Positions 33,553 to 43,467 are shown, counted from the stretch's first letter. The stretch is 64,000 nucleotides of DNA from an uncultured Roseburia sp. (GCA_947564465.1 CANOCV010000005.1:18816-82815); one strand, 5' to 3'. The notes: generated from the letters alone by a model not told the origin. Program-made: numbers and translations.

Positions 33553-33721
33553 TTAAAACATATCTGCTCTTTCTCGCTATTAAACCCTATTGCCCTGTAA
33601 AAACTATGCGCTTCTTTTCGGGAGATGCCGGAATTAAGCCTAATAATATTTATATCAAATCCTCCTCGCTGATTTTGCATAGTGCAAAAGCGTCCTGCAC
33701 ATCAGCCTTGCGTATTATAAT
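33553..33721 (-). pseudogene. Remnant of a second GNAT acetyltransferase
   Basis: The last 23 residues of the GNAT ORF at 33650-34246 (IIIRKADVQDAFALCKISEE...) look like the N-terminus of another GNAT enzyme. About 30 residues in the next frame (INIIRLNSGISRKEAHSFYRAIGF...) look like a GNAT C-terminus. The acetyl-CoA-binding middle is missing, so a deletion has probably joined the two ends. The 25-bp inverted repeat begins where this remnant ends. Confidence 0.6.
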
Positions 33722-34246
33722 CTCATCAAGGGGTTTTTCCAGGACAGCCACATAGCGGTAATGGGGCATATCCACACCCCGGTAGTGTTTTGTCCAACTG
33801 TCTGTTGCTGTCATGCCGTTTCTGATAGCCACATTCTGAGATGCTGTATTCGTGTCTCTGATAATAGAGCACACTTCTTTGGCATTCAGCGTCTCAAATG
33901 CATACTTCTTACACGCTTTGGCCGCTTCTATGGCATACCCCTTGTGCCAATATATTCGTTGGAAAAGATACCCCACCTCAAGCACTTCCTTATCTTTCCA
34001 CGGCTGCATTGTAAGCCCGCATTGTCCAATCATCTCATCTGTTTCTTTTAGAATTACCGCCCATAACCCGAACCCCCATTTCTGATAACGGGCAATCTGC
34101 CTGTCAAGCCATTCCTGTACCTCTATATCATAAAAAGCTCCTTCATAAGCATACATTGTTTCTTCATCCTGCAATATTTTACATAAAGATTTGAAATCCC
34201 CCTGATTCATCTCCCGTAAATATAATCTCTCTGTTGCAAGTATCAT
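33650..34246 (-). CDS. GNAT N-acetyltransferase (RimJ/RimL-like)
   Basis: A 198-residue ORF, of which about the first 175 form a GNAT domain of the RimJ/RimL type: TERLYLREMNQGD start, GQCGLTMQPW, and the acetyl-CoA-binding YWHKGYAIEAAKA. The last 23 residues belong to the start of a second, broken GNAT. The ATG at 34246 has GGAG 9 bases upstream. The natural substrate (protein N-terminus, amino acid or drug) is not evident. Confidence 0.8.
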   Translation of the reverse strand: MILATERLYLREMNQGDFKSLCKILQDEETMYAYEGAFYDIEVQEWLDRQIARYQKWGFGLWAVILKETDEMIGQCGLTMQPWKDKEVLEVGYLFQRIYWHKGYAIEAAKACKKYAFETLNAKEVCSIIRDTNTASQNVAIRNGMTATDSWTKHYRGVDMPHYRYVAVLEKPLDEIIIRKADVQDAFALCKISEEDLI

Positions 34247-34361
34247 AATCCATTTCTCCTTCTGTTGCAGTAACAATTCGGCCTTCGGCTTCATAGTTCG
34301 GCCGACTCATATCAAGTTTGCCTGAACAAGCATATCATAATAACTTCAAGGATACAATCAA

Positions 34362-34410
34362 AAAACCTTACTGATCTTCAGTTTTCAATCCCAAAAATCA
34401 GTAAGGTTTT
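34362..34410 (-). terminator. Terminator of the discoidin/SGNH surface protein
   Basis: AAAACCTTACTGAT and its exact complement are separated by about 20 bases. The stem lies just after the stop at 34425 and ends in a T run in the leftward direction. Confidence 0.85.
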
Positions 34411-34424
34411 ATTATCTCTCAAAT

Positions 34425-37103
34425 CTATTCAACCATTGTCTTTACATACGCTCCGCGAACTTTTTTAGAATTATATTTTGTATATGCGCGAATCTTGAAA
34501 CGGTAAATTCCGGTGGAATCTTCTTTTAATTTTATCTGCAGGCTATTTTTCTTTATTGTCTTGACCTTTTTGTATTTACCATTTCCCTTTTTCATATACA
34601 CTTCATATCCCGAAGCCCCTTTTACTTTTTTCCAGCTAAGAGAAATAACATGATCCTTAAGTGACACATTTTTGATCTTAACCTTTGCCGGAGCTGTTTT
34701 TGCCGCAATTGTCTTCGGATTTCCGTAAATCAGCCCGTTTTTCCCTGTCTTATATGCCTGCACACTGACTTTATAGACAGACGCCGATTTTAATTTCTTA
34801 AACGTATAGCTGGTCTTTGCAGTCATGACAGTCTTTACGGTCTTTTTCCCTGTCGCAAGTACAATCTTATAGCTTGCGCCCTCTACCTTAGACCAGGATA
34901 ATTTAAATTTCGTCGCACTCTTTTTGCTAATCTTTAATCCGCTTACTGCACCGACAGTTTCTGACGGTTGATTTGTTCCTATGCCGCCGTTCTCCGACTT
35001 ATTCTCGCTCGGCTTCTCACTCGGAGCTTCACTCGGTTCCTCCGTCGATTCTCCCTCACTTGGTTTCTCGCTTGGAGCTTCGCTCGGTTCCTCCGTCGAT
35101 TCCCCCTCGCTTGGTTTCTCGCTTGGAGCTTCGCTCGGTTCCTCCGTCGATTCTCCTTCGCTTGGTTTCTCGCTCGGAGTTTCACTCGGCTCCTCTGTTG
35201 ATTCTCCTTCGCTTGGCTTCTCGCTCGGAGTTTCGCTCGGTTCCTCTGTTGATTCTCCTTCGCTTGGTGTCTCGCTCGGCTCCTCTGTTGATTCTCCTTC
35301 GCTTGGCTTCTCGCTTGGAGTTTCACTCGGCTCCTCCGTCGATTCTCCTTCGCTTGGCTTCTCGCTTGGAGTTTCACTCGGCTTCTCTTCCTCTCCGCCT
35401 TCTTCGGAATTTTCTTCGTTATAGACTTCCAATTCATATAACCCGCAATAAGTTCCTAATTTCTCCGTTACATGAATACGTACAAATCTATATTCGCTCT
35501 TCCCAAGTCCAATTTCCTGTTTTCCTTTATTCACGCTTTCTTGCGATGTAATAACCTGATATCCTTCTTCCAGGCTGTCAGAACCTTCCACTGTAAACTT
35601 TGTACGATAGGAATCCTCATAAGGTGCATCAGAGCCCCAATAAAGAACAACCTTATTAAATTCCTTCTTCTCTCCTAAATCCACCGCAAACCATGGATCC
35701 GTGTCCTTCTCATTCAAAACAATAAATGAACTTGTACTCCCGTCTGTCAGATTATTGACAACGCGCGTTCCAACCGTTCCGTCTCCTCTTTCATTTGACG
35801 ATGCATATCCGGTTTTCTGCTTTGCCAGATTTTTCTTCTGCGGCACAATAGGCCTGTTATCTAAATCAGGAATATTGTCAAGATCACGGTAGGCTTCCGT
35901 ATAACGGCTCGCCTGTGCCTGAATCAAATTGGTTGTTTCTACATCGTAATTTCTGTTTCTTATAAATTCGTCACTCTCCGTAAATACAATCGGCGTCTGC
36001 TTACCGGATATCGTATAATAAATCGTACTGGCAGACACAAACGACGCCAAATCATTCCCATGAATATTATCGCTGTACCATTTCTTATCATAATTAAAAT
36101 ACAGCTCATAATAAGCTTCACCGCTTGGCGCTAAAAGCGCGTTCCGGCTCTTAGCCTCCGCAACGTAAGCATTTGTAAAAACAGTCTGCCCGTCCGCAAG
36201 AACACTTTCATTTGCCCAAGGCATGTATAAAACAAGCTGCGAGCCTGCCTCCTCTATCCACGGATAAATAAGGGAAACGCCCGCCTGAAGCATACTCTGA
36301 TTAAATCCTGATGCCTTATCCTGAAGCACTACATAATCAAAGTCCCCTGTCAATATTTTCTCTTTTGTCTCCGGCAAAGACGCGTGGTGTGTCAGCGGCT
36401 GCCCTAACTGAATCAGACTGTCGACTTCAACCTCTTTCCCGTCATGTGCAAAAAGGGCTTTCACCTTTCCCGGTACGTCATTGTAATAAGTCAGGCTGTT
36501 TCCGATAAATAAAATTTTCATAACATCTCCTGTTTCCCCCGAGGGAGCATCCCCGCCCAAATCCGTCTCATATACCTCAAATTCATATAGCAGACTGTTG
36601 TCTCCTGCTTTCTCATCTACGCGAAAACGAACATAACGGGCATCCACAGGATCAAAGGACACTGCATTTTCTCCTTCGACGCCGTCCGTCACGGCTGCAG
36701 CCTCCTGCCAATCCTCCTCCAGATTCTGCGTATACTCTATCGCAAACCTTTTCGCATAGGAGGGCGAATAATCTCCGCCGCTTTCCTTTCCCTGATAAGC
36801 GACGACCTTATTCACGGAATAAACTTTTCCAAGATCCACATAATACCATGGATCTGGATCTTCACTGTGCAGCACAATATAGGAATCCTTATTCCCGTCC
36901 GTCAAATTATTAATTTTGGTAATTCCTATTGTACTGCTTCCTCTCTGATTTGAGGATGCATACGCATCCTTGCCTTTTGCCAGATTTACCGTTTTGGAAC
37001 CATACTGCGCTTCCTGGGCATTCACGGACATCCCCATGCCGCTTACGCTCAGCACAACCGCCAAAAACAAAGCAAATGCTCTGCGTGCCACCCCTTTTTT
37101 CAT
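34425..37103 (-). CDS. Secreted protein: discoidin domains, SGNH-type hydrolase, FnIII-like tail
   Basis: This 892-residue secreted protein has a signal peptide ending at VNAQE. An F5/8-type (discoidin, CBM32-like) domain follows at about 40-180. Then comes an SGNH/DUF4886-like hydrolase at about 195-410, with the Ser motif FIGNSLTYYND and a later D-x-x-H (DNIHGND). A second discoidin-like domain spans about 430-580. A PSE/GESTE-repeat linker follows, and two FnIII-like domains lie at the C-terminus. It probably binds glycans and removes acyl groups from them. ATG 37103 has AGGAG 7 bases upstream. The gene diverges from a LysR regulator that may control it. Confidence 0.85.
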   Translation of the reverse strand: MKKGVARRAFALFLAVVLSVSGMGMSVNAQEAQYGSKTVNLAKGKDAYASSNQRGSSTIGITKINNLTDGNKDSYIVLHSEDPDPWYYVDLGKVYSVNKVVAYQGKESGGDYSPSYAKRFAIEYTQNLEEDWQEAAAVTDGVEGENAVSFDPVDARYVRFRVDEKAGDNSLLYEFEVYETDLGGDAPSGETGDVMKILFIGNSLTYYNDVPGKVKALFAHDGKEVEVDSLIQLGQPLTHHASLPETKEKILTGDFDYVVLQDKASGFNQSMLQAGVSLIYPWIEEAGSQLVLYMPWANESVLADGQTVFTNAYVAEAKSRNALLAPSGEAYYELYFNYDKKWYSDNIHGNDLASFVSASTIYYTISGKQTPIVFTESDEFIRNRNYDVETTNLIQAQASRYTEAYRDLDNIPDLDNRPIVPQKKNLAKQKTGYASSNERGDGTVGTRVVNNLTDGSTSSFIVLNEKDTDPWFAVDLGEKKEFNKVVLYWGSDAPYEDSYRTKFTVEGSDSLEEGYQVITSQESVNKGKQEIGLGKSEYRFVRIHVTEKLGTYCGLYELEVYNEENSEEGGEEEKPSETPSEKPSEGESTEEPSETPSEKPSEGESTEEPSETPSEGESTEEPSETPSEKPSEGESTEEPSETPSEKPSEGESTEEPSEAPSEKPSEGESTEEPSEAPSEKPSEGESTEEPSEAPSEKPSENKSENGGIGTNQPSETVGAVSGLKISKKSATKFKLSWSKVEGASYKIVLATGKKTVKTVMTAKTSYTFKKLKSASVYKVSVQAYKTGKNGLIYGNPKTIAAKTAPAKVKIKNVSLKDHVISLSWKKVKGASGYEVYMKKGNGKYKKVKTIKKNSLQIKLKEDSTGIYRFKIRAYTKYNSKKVRGAYVKTMVE
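34996..35395 (-). repeat. Coding tandem repeat, PSE-rich linker
   Basis: About 400 bp of imperfect 39- and 57-bp units encode SETPSEKPSEGESTEEP-like repeats in the surface protein. Several frames stay open across it because of the periodicity. It is a coding linker, not CRISPR. Confidence 0.85.
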
Positions 37104-37245
37104 TCGTTCGCTCCTTTCAAAAAACAATGTTTGAACTATAAATAGCTTCTCCTGATAATTAAATTATAGAAAGGAAATTTCTTGAAGTAAACAATCAAAT
37201 CATATATAATTATATATATCAGAGGATATATAGGAGGGATTTGCC

Positions 37246-38106
37246 ATAGAACTGCTTCAGCTTCGCTATTTCAGAAGCGCTGCGCTTTTGGAAAATTTCA
37301 CAAAGGCAGCGGAAACTCATATGATTCCCCAATCTGCAATCAGCAAGACAATTCGAAAGCTGGAAACAGAGCTTGGCTGCGAACTCTTTGACCGCCAGGG
37401 AAAACGGATCTCTCTAAATGAGAACGGACGTATTTTCTTAAAAAAAGTAGACAAGGCCTTACAGCTTCTGGACTCCGGAATTGCAGAGCTAAGGCCGAAA
37501 GAGCTTCATATGATACGCGTCTATGTACAGGGCGGAATCCGCTTTGTCCCTGATTTAGTCTCGGCTTTCGAGCGGTCATATCCCGGCAGCAAAGTCGTAT
37601 CGTATCAGGGAGAACCTGTCCTGATTTTGGGGGAAGAATATGATTTTACGCTTATACAGCTTCCGGTCGACGAAACTATATATAACTATAGGCTGCTGAT
37701 GGAGGATGAAATTGTACTCGCCGTACCCAGCGACAGTAAATACGCCCGTGAACAGGAAATCTCCCTGTCCGCGCTTCGCAGTGAGAACTTTATTTCATTC
37801 TGCCAGGGAAACCAGCTGCGTTCCCTGTCCGACCATCTCTGTTTAGAACAGGGCTTTTATCCAAATATTATCTTCGAGGCAAAAGAAGCCAGCGTATTCC
37901 GCTCCATGATTGAGGCAAATACCGGGCTTGCCCTTGTACCCTTCACCTCCTGGAACACCGCAAAAAACGAACGCGTAACACTGGTTCCTCTTCGCACCCA
38001 TCCGAAGCGTTGTCTGGCTCTTGCATGGAAAAAGCCGCTTACCCTCTCTCCGGATAAACAGCTTTTCCTGAACTTTGCCGTAAACTATTTCTCACAATTT
38101 GCTTAA
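37246..38106 (+). CDS. LysR-family transcriptional regulator with apparent ATA start
   Basis: About 286 residues. The LysR winged-helix domain is complete only if translation begins at ATA 37246: LLQLRYFRSAALLENFTKAA..., then the helix-turn-helix IPQSAISKTIRKLE. AGGAGGG lies 7 bases before that ATA, and an in-frame TAG lies just upstream. The first conventional start (TTG 37288) would remove the first helix and has no ribosome site. The co-inducer domain occupies residues 90-286. An ATG-to-ATA change, a sequencing error, or real non-canonical initiation are all possible. It is divergent from the discoidin/SGNH gene, its likely target. Confidence 0.8.
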   Translation: MELLQLRYFRSAALLENFTKAAETHMIPQSAISKTIRKLETELGCELFDRQGKRISLNENGRIFLKKVDKALQLLDSGIAELRPKELHMIRVYVQGGIRFVPDLVSAFERSYPGSKVVSYQGEPVLILGEEYDFTLIQLPVDETIYNYRLLMEDEIVLAVPSDSKYAREQEISLSALRSENFISFCQGNQLRSLSDHLCLEQGFYPNIIFEAKEASVFRSMIEANTGLALVPFTSWNTAKNERVTLVPLRTHPKRCLALAWKKPLTLSPDKQLFLNFAVNYFSQFA

Positions 38107-38135
38107 TTTTAATGCCAAGAGACACCATGCGCAGA

Positions 38136-39686
38136 TCAATCGTCATTTTCCTTTTCATAATTGATGATTGCTCCGGATGCCGCATCTACCTCATATTCAT
38201 ACTCGTATCCGCCGCAGTCAAATTCAATCTCGTAAACACACACGCCGTCTTCCGTATCCAGCTCACACTTATATTTCGTGATATCTCCGACAGCTACGCC
38301 GGCATGCGCACATGCGGCCTCTTTTGCTCTTGCCTCACCGATACATCCCTCCGCATGATGATATCCGCCATCTCCCTGTCCATGGTGATGCCCTCCGTTC
38401 GGCACTTGTCCGGACCCCGGTGTCGTTCCCGTATTCGGCGTCTGACTTGTATCCGGTGTCGTTCCCGTATCCGGCGTCTGGCTTGTATCCGGCGTCGTTC
38501 CCGTACCCGGCGTCTGGCTTGTATCCGGTGTCGTTCCCGTATCCGGCGTCTGGCTTGTATCCGGCGTCGTTCCCGTACCCGGCGTCTGGCTTGTATCCGG
38601 TGTCGTTCCCGTATCCGGCGTCTGGCTTGTATCCGGCGTCGTTCCTGCGTCCGGCGTCTGTGCGGTATCTTTGTCCGGCTCCTTTGGCGCAACATAATCC
38701 TCATCCGGCTCTTTTTCATATTTTAAGACCACCCCCGACACCGCATGGATATCATATTCATATTCATAACCGCCGCCGGAAAACTCAATTTCATATACGA
38801 TGATACCGTCCTCGCTGTCAAGCTTGCATGTATAGCGTGTAATTTCTTCAGCCGACAAACCGGCATGGGAAAGCGCAGCCGCCTTCGCCTTCTTCTCTCC
38901 GATATATGCCTTATCGCTGGCAGTTCCGACGGAATCCACATTGTCCAGCGTAATACTGCCGGATTTACTTAACAAATTCAGCTCGTTAATCGTAAGAGAA
39001 ACAAGCTCCTCAAATGTATGACGCGTATCTTTGCTGATAATCTGCTGAATAAGCTGCGCCTTTCCCAATGTAATCCCGTATTTATCCGCAAGCTTCTGCA
39101 AATCGGAATCCGATGAAATTGTCTGGCTCAACACGGCTCCGCTAAATGTATCCGTCTGAAGCATTTTGTTGATCTCCTCGGCCAGTCTTTCCTGCAGTCT
39201 GGCGCTTTTATCCGGATCGCTGTTGTCTACGCTGACCAGAATCGAATTCGCAATGTCACTGAGATATCCGTTTTTGAGCATAGAACCAATTAAGGCATTG
39301 AGCGTCACATCCAAATCGCTTCCCTTAAAGTCCATATCGCCGATTACCTTTTTTCCGTCCTCGTTTTTGGCATCCACAGCCAAAACACGCTCTTTTTGAT
39401 TTACCGTGATTTCAATGCTCGGATTGACGTCAAGCGATACCGTAGAATCTACCGCATAATTCGTCTGATATGCCCCAAATCCCGCAGCTCCCCCTATGCA
39501 CAGCACAAAGGCAGCCGCAATGCCAATCGCCCATTTTTTGAGTGAAGGTATCTTCCTTTTTTCTGTCATCACAATCACCTTTCCTTCCTGATTCGTGCAT
39601 TCGGTGAGGACAGCATCGAGAACATCCGGTACCGCATTGGAAAATGCCTGTTTTATCTTCTCGTTAATTTCCTGATTTGTCATCAC
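38136..39686 (-). CDS. RsgI-like anti-sigma factor with two PepSY domains
   Basis: This 516-residue single-pass membrane protein has a cytoplasmic N-terminus of about 45 residues, a helix (WAIGIAAAFVLCIGGAAGFG), and an RsgI-like domain (VSLDVNPSIEITVNQKERVL). A PepSY domain follows (AKAAALSHAGLSAEEITRY). Then comes a TPDTSQTPDTGT repeat linker with a His-rich stretch (GGHHHGQGDGGYHH), and a second PepSY domain at the end. It overlaps the sigma factor gene by 23 bp. A GTG at 39686 has AGGAG 7 bases upstream; the ATG one codon later is a possible alternative. It probably holds the sigma factor inactive until an extracellular signal is sensed. Confidence 0.85.
   Translation of the reverse strand: MMTNQEINEKIKQAFSNAVPDVLDAVLTECTNQEGKVIVMTEKRKIPSLKKWAIGIAAAFVLCIGGAAGFGAYQTNYAVDSTVSLDVNPSIEITVNQKERVLAVDAKNEDGKKVIGDMDFKGSDLDVTLNALIGSMLKNGYLSDIANSILVSVDNSDPDKSARLQERLAEEINKMLQTDTFSGAVLSQTISSDSDLQKLADKYGITLGKAQLIQQIISKDTRHTFEELVSLTINELNLLSKSGSITLDNVDSVGTASDKAYIGEKKAKAAALSHAGLSAEEITRYTCKLDSEDGIIVYEIEFSGGGYEYEYDIHAVSGVVLKYEKEPDEDYVAPKEPDKDTAQTPDAGTTPDTSQTPDTGTTPDTSQTPGTGTTPDTSQTPDTGTTPDTSQTPGTGTTPDTSQTPDTGTTPDTSQTPNTGTTPGSGQVPNGGHHHGQGDGGYHHAEGCIGEARAKEAACAHAGVAVGDITKYKCELDTEDGVCVYEIEFDCGGYEYEYEVDAASGAIINYEKENDD
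38397..38660 (-). repeat. Coding tandem repeat, TPDTSQTPDTGT linker
   Basis: 36-bp units, alternating PDTSQTPDTGTT and PDTSQTPGTGTT, form the extracellular linker of the RsgI-like protein. The near-identical DNA units suggest recent expansion. Confidence 0.88.
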
Positions 39687-40263
39687 TGTTGCTCTCCTTT
39701 CCCAAATACTTTTTTAATTTCCTGATTGCACGATTGTATTTTGAAAGAACAGTCGACAAAGGTATGTGCAACAGACTTGCAATCTCCCGATGCTTAAACC
39801 CCGCCACAGCGTGAAGCGCTACAATCTGTCTCTCCACGTCAGACAAACGGTTCATGCATTCGGTAATCACCAGTTTATCTTCCTCGCTAATCCCCTTATG
39901 AGATTCTAAATATGTCTCCCAGTCCTGGGGCACAATGTCCGCCGCTTTTTTCCTCTCCCTCAGCTTCTGAAGGCATAGGTTTCGTGTGATCGTTAAAATC
40001 CATGCCATCGGCTTTCCCGCGGAACGATATGCGGACGCCGCAGAATAAACGGCGAGATAGCTGTCATGCAATACATCCTCTGCATCCTGTGTGTTCTTCA
40101 ATATGGAAAGAGAAAAACCATAAACAGAAGCGCTCGTGGCACGATATAAAAATGCCAGAGCTTCCGTATCACCTGCGGCAATTCTATCAATGTATGAATC
40201 CAGTACGCCGGCGTTTGAATTTGTTTTGGATTCATGTTCCGCTGTCAGGTGAATAATCATCAT
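39664..40263 (-). CDS. RNA polymerase sigma factor (ECF-like)
   Basis: This 199-residue sigma-70 family factor has region 2 (FLYRATSASVYGFSLSILKNTQDAEDVLHDSYLAVY, in parts) and region 4 (AVAGFKHREIASLLHIPLSTVLSKYNRAIRKL). GGGAGGG lies 4 bases before the first ATG and 7 before the second, so either of the two adjacent Met codons may be used. It overlaps and is probably controlled by the RsgI-like membrane protein. The promoter was not identified. Confidence 0.9.
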   Translation of the reverse strand: MMIIHLTAEHESKTNSNAGVLDSYIDRIAAGDTEALAFLYRATSASVYGFSLSILKNTQDAEDVLHDSYLAVYSAASAYRSAGKPMAWILTITRNLCLQKLRERKKAADIVPQDWETYLESHKGISEEDKLVITECMNRLSDVERQIVALHAVAGFKHREIASLLHIPLSTVLSKYNRAIRKLKKYLGKESNSDDKSGN

Positions 40264-40328
40264 GGTTCCCTCCCTTCATATAGTTAATGCACAGAAAGCA
40301 AGTTTTATTGCATGCAATTAAAATTTTT

Positions 40329-41060
40329 TCATTTCATCGCAAGCTCTATGATCTGCCTTGCCTCTTTTGCCTCCTCCTTTGTAAGCTCCGGCGTATCCCC
40401 CAGCGGATAACTCATCCCAAGATTCTCATATTTCACCTTGCCCATTGTGTGATACGGCAGCACCTCAAGCTTTTCAAAATTAGAAAGCGTCTTTAAATAA
40501 TTTCCAAGCTTCTCCAGCTCATTTTTTTCATTCGTTATTCCCGGCACCGCCACACGGCGGACCCACAGCGGCACCGACGCATGCTCCAATGCCTCCGCAA
40601 AGTCAAATACACTGGCATTAGAATGTCCTGTCAGCTTTCGATGCGCATCTTCATCCATATGTTTTATGTCCAGCATTACAAGATCGGTTACTTGAAAGAG
40701 CCGTCTGAATTTCTCTACAAGCTCTTTCTTTCCTTTATCATAACAAATCCCTGATGTGTCCAGGCATGTATGGATTCCTTTTGCCTTCGCTTTCTCAAAA
40801 AGTTCTGTCAGAAAGTCAATCTGAAGCAGCGGCTCACCGCCCGTCGCCGTAATCCCGCCTGTTTTATAAAAGCTTTTGTTGCGCTCCAGCTTATCTATAA
40901 TCTCGTCTGTCTCCATCCTTATTCCGTCCGCTTTCGTCCAGGTATCGGGATTGTGGCAGTATTGACACCGCATCGGGCATCCCTGAAAAAATACTACATA
41001 TCGAACGCCCGGTCCGTCTACGGTTCCAAAGCTCTCCAATGAATGTATATATCCCTGCAT
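40329..41060 (-). CDS. pflA: Pyruvate formate-lyase activating enzyme
   Basis: This 243-residue radical SAM enzyme places the glycyl radical on pyruvate formate-lyase. The cluster motif is CPMRCQYC (CxxxCxxC) after the PGVRYVVFFQG start region, and GGEPLLQ is the SAM-binding motif. The length is normal for PflA. GAGAGG lies 8 bases before the ATG. It follows pflB by 22 bp in the same direction, the usual pflBA order. Confidence 0.95.
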   Translation of the reverse strand: MQGYIHSLESFGTVDGPGVRYVVFFQGCPMRCQYCHNPDTWTKADGIRMETDEIIDKLERNKSFYKTGGITATGGEPLLQIDFLTELFEKAKAKGIHTCLDTSGICYDKGKKELVEKFRRLFQVTDLVMLDIKHMDEDAHRKLTGHSNASVFDFAEALEHASVPLWVRRVAVPGITNEKNELEKLGNYLKTLSNFEKLEVLPYHTMGKVKYENLGMSYPLGDTPELTKEEAKEARQIIELAMK

Positions 41061-41082
41061 CGGTTGTACCTCTCTGTCTTAA

Positions 41083-43308
41083 TTACAGCCTTTCATGGAA
41101 GGTTCTCGCAATCACCTCATCCTGCTGCGCCTTGGTCAGTTTGATAAAGTTTACCGCATAGCCGGAGACACGGATCGTAAGCTGCGGGTATTTCTCCGGA
41201 TGCTTTTGCGCATCCAGCAGCGTATCACGGTTGAAAACGTTGACATTTAAGTGATGTCCGCCTTTCTCCACATAACCGTCCAGCATAGCGACAAGATTTG
41301 GAGCATCCGTTCCGTCCTTGCCCAAAGCTTCCGGCACAATAGAAAATGTATTGGAAATTCCATCCTGCGCGTCCGCAAATGACAGCTTCGCCACCGAGGC
41401 CAGAGAGGCCACCGCTCCGTGGGTATCCCGTCCGTGCATTGGGTTGGCTCCCGGTGCAAACGCTTCCCCGCGCCGTCTTCCGTCCGGCGTCGCCCCCGTA
41501 TTTTTTCCGTACGTCACATTGGAGGTAATCGTAAGAATCGACGTTGTATGGATTCCGCCTCTGTATGTGTGGTTTCCTTTTAAATACTGTATAAACAGAT
41601 GCAGAACCTCCTGTGCCAGCGCATCCACCCTATCGTCATCGTTTCCGTATTTCGGGAAATCTCCCTCAACCTCAAAATCAGTCGCAATTCCCTGCTCATT
41701 GCGGATAACCTTTACCTTCGCATATTTGATTGCGGATAAAGAGTCGGCAACAACGGACATGCCTGCGATCCCTGTCGCAAACCAGCGTCTTACGTTTTTG
41801 TCATGAAGCGACATCTGTAAACGCTCATAGCAGTATTTGTCATGCATATAATGTATGATATTTAAGGTATTGACATACACTCCGGCAAGCCATTTCATCA
41901 TGTCTTTATATTTCTCCATCACCTCGTCAAAATCAAGATATTCAGAAGTGATCGGGCGGAATTTCGGTCCGACCTGCTTTCCTGTCATCTCATCCACGCC
42001 GCCGTTAATCGCATAGAGCAGACATTTCGCAAGGTTGGCCCGCGCGCCAAAGAACTGCATTTCTTTTCCGATTCTCATGGAAGACACGCAGCAGGCAATT
42101 CCGTAATCGTCCCCATGGTACACGCGCATCAAATCGTCGTTTTCAAACTGAATGGCAGAATGCTTGATAGAAATTTCCGCACAGAATTTCTTAAAGTTTT
42201 CCGGAAGCTTCGTCGACCACAGCACCGTCAGATTCGGCTCCGGCGCCGCTCCAAGGTTGTTTAAGGTATTTAAATAGCGATAAGACATTTTTGTTACCAT
42301 GGAACGTCCGTCTACGCCGATACCGCCAATTGATTCCGTCACCCAGTTTGGATCGCCCGCGAAAATGGAATTATATTCCGGTGTGCGCGCAAAGCGAATC
42401 ATACGAAGCTTCATAATAAACTGATCAATAATCTCCTGTACCTCCTGCTCCGTAAAGGTTCCCTCCTCTAAATCCCTCTGCGCATAAATATCTAAGAAAG
42501 TCGAGGTACGTCCAAGACTCATCGCCGCGCCGTTCTGCTCTTTCACTGCCGCAAGGTAAGCAAAGTACACTGCCTGCGTCGCCTCCAGCAAATTGTTCGC
42601 AGGCTTTGAGATATCGCAGCCATAAATTTTCGCCAGCTCTTTTAACATTTTTAAGGCCCGAATCTGCTCGGATAACTCCTCACGTTCACGGATGACGTCA
42701 GAATACATAATCGTTCTTGTTCCTGCTTTCTGCGCCTCTTTATCCTCAATCAATCTGTCCACCCCGTATAGCGCCGGACGGCGGTAATCGCCGATGATAC
42801 GCCCTCTTCCGTAAGCGTCAGGAAGTCCGGTGATAATATGGCTGCTGCGGCATGCCCGCATTTCCGGAGTATACGCGTCAAACACACCGGCGTTATGCGT
42901 TTTTCTGTGCGTCGTAAAATACTCTACCACCTCCGGGTCCACGGTATATCCGTTATCCTCACATGCCTTGATCGCCATGCGGATACCGCCGTTTGGCTGC
43001 AGCGCACGCTTGAATGGTTTATCGGTCTGAAAACCGACGATCTTTTCTTTTTCCTTATCCAGATAAGCCGCCTGGTGAGATGTGATTGTAGAAATAATTT
43101 TCGTGTCCATATCCAGCACGCCGCCAGCTTCCCGCTCCTGTTTTGACAGCTCCAAAACCTTATTCCACAGTTCCTTTGTGTCCTGTGTCGGTCCCTCCAG
43201 AAAACTGTCGTCTCCGTCATACGGCGTATAGTTTCTCTGGATAAAATCTCTCACGTTTACTTCGCTTTCCCATGCTCCGCCTTTAAAACCTCTCCATTCC
43301 TGCGTCAT
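41083..43308 (-). CDS. pflB: Pyruvate formate-lyase (formate C-acetyltransferase)
   Basis: This 741-residue anaerobic glycyl-radical enzyme converts pyruvate and CoA to acetyl-CoA and formate. The two catalytic cysteines are in [10 protein letters not shown] and the radical glycine in RVSGYAVNF near the C-terminus. [18 protein letters not shown] and [15 protein letters not shown] are further hallmarks. ATG 43308 is chosen because AGGAGG lies 6 bases upstream; the ORF start 15 codons earlier has none. The ZTP-type riboswitch at 43489-43560 sits in its leader, tying expression to one-carbon/purine status, where formate is a substrate. Confidence 0.96.
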   Translation of the reverse strand: MTQEWRGFKGGAWESEVNVRDFIQRNYTPYDGDDSFLEGPTQDTKELWNKVLELSKQEREAGGVLDMDTKIISTITSHQAAYLDKEKEKIVGFQTDKPFKRALQPNGGIRMAIKACEDNGYTVDPEVVEYFTTHRKTHNAGVFDAYTPEMRACRSSHIITGLPDAYGRGRIIGDYRRPALYGVDRLIEDKEAQKAGTRTIMYSDVIREREELSEQIRALKMLKELAKIYGCDISKPANNLLEATQAVYFAYLAAVKEQNGAAMSLGRTSTFLDIYAQRDLEEGTFTEQEVQEIIDQFIMKLRMIRFARTPEYNSIFAGDPNWVTESIGGIGVDGRSMVTKMSYRYLNTLNNLGAAPEPNLTVLWSTKLPENFKKFCAEISIKHSAIQFENDDLMRVYHGDDYGIACCVSSMRIGKEMQFFGARANLAKCLLYAINGGVDEMTGKQVGPKFRPITSEYLDFDEVMEKYKDMMKWLAGVYVNTLNIIHYMHDKYCYERLQMSLHDKNVRRWFATGIAGMSVVADSLSAIKYAKVKVIRNEQGIATDFEVEGDFPKYGNDDDRVDALAQEVLHLFIQYLKGNHTYRGGIHTTSILTITSNVTYGKNTGATPDGRRRGEAFAPGANPMHGRDTHGAVASLASVAKLSFADAQDGISNTFSIVPEALGKDGTDAPNLVAMLDGYVEKGGHHLNVNVFNRDTLLDAQKHPEKYPQLTIRVSGYAVNFIKLTKAQQDEVIARTFHERL

Positions 43309-43400
43309 TTTTTTCCTCCTGTTATTCTGCTGCGCCAAGTATGGTCGCTCCATCCATAAAGTTTCATTGATAATAAAATAGAATACGGCCCGGAGGGTTT

Positions 43401-43467
43401 TTTATATCATAGGAAAGTCATAGACTTTAACACGTCACAACAACAAGGTCTTTCCTAGATATATAAA
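43401..43467. repeat. Short palindromic repeat element, copy 1
   Basis: Arms TTTATATCATAGGAAAG (43401-43417) and CTTTCCTAGATATATAAA (43450-43467) form an imperfect inverted repeat. The right half (about 43432-43467) recurs at 46928-46963 with a 16-base identical core, AACAAGGTCTTTCCTA. Confidence 0.6.

Noticed and set aside
34996..35395. Possible CRISPR-like repeat array
   Set aside because: The units are contiguous coding repeats with no unique spacers. The same holds for 3284-3435 and 38397-38660.
34968..35551. Several overlapping long ORFs in three frames
   Set aside because: They arise from the periodic PSE-repeat DNA; only the surface-protein frame has a start, signal peptide and flanking domains.
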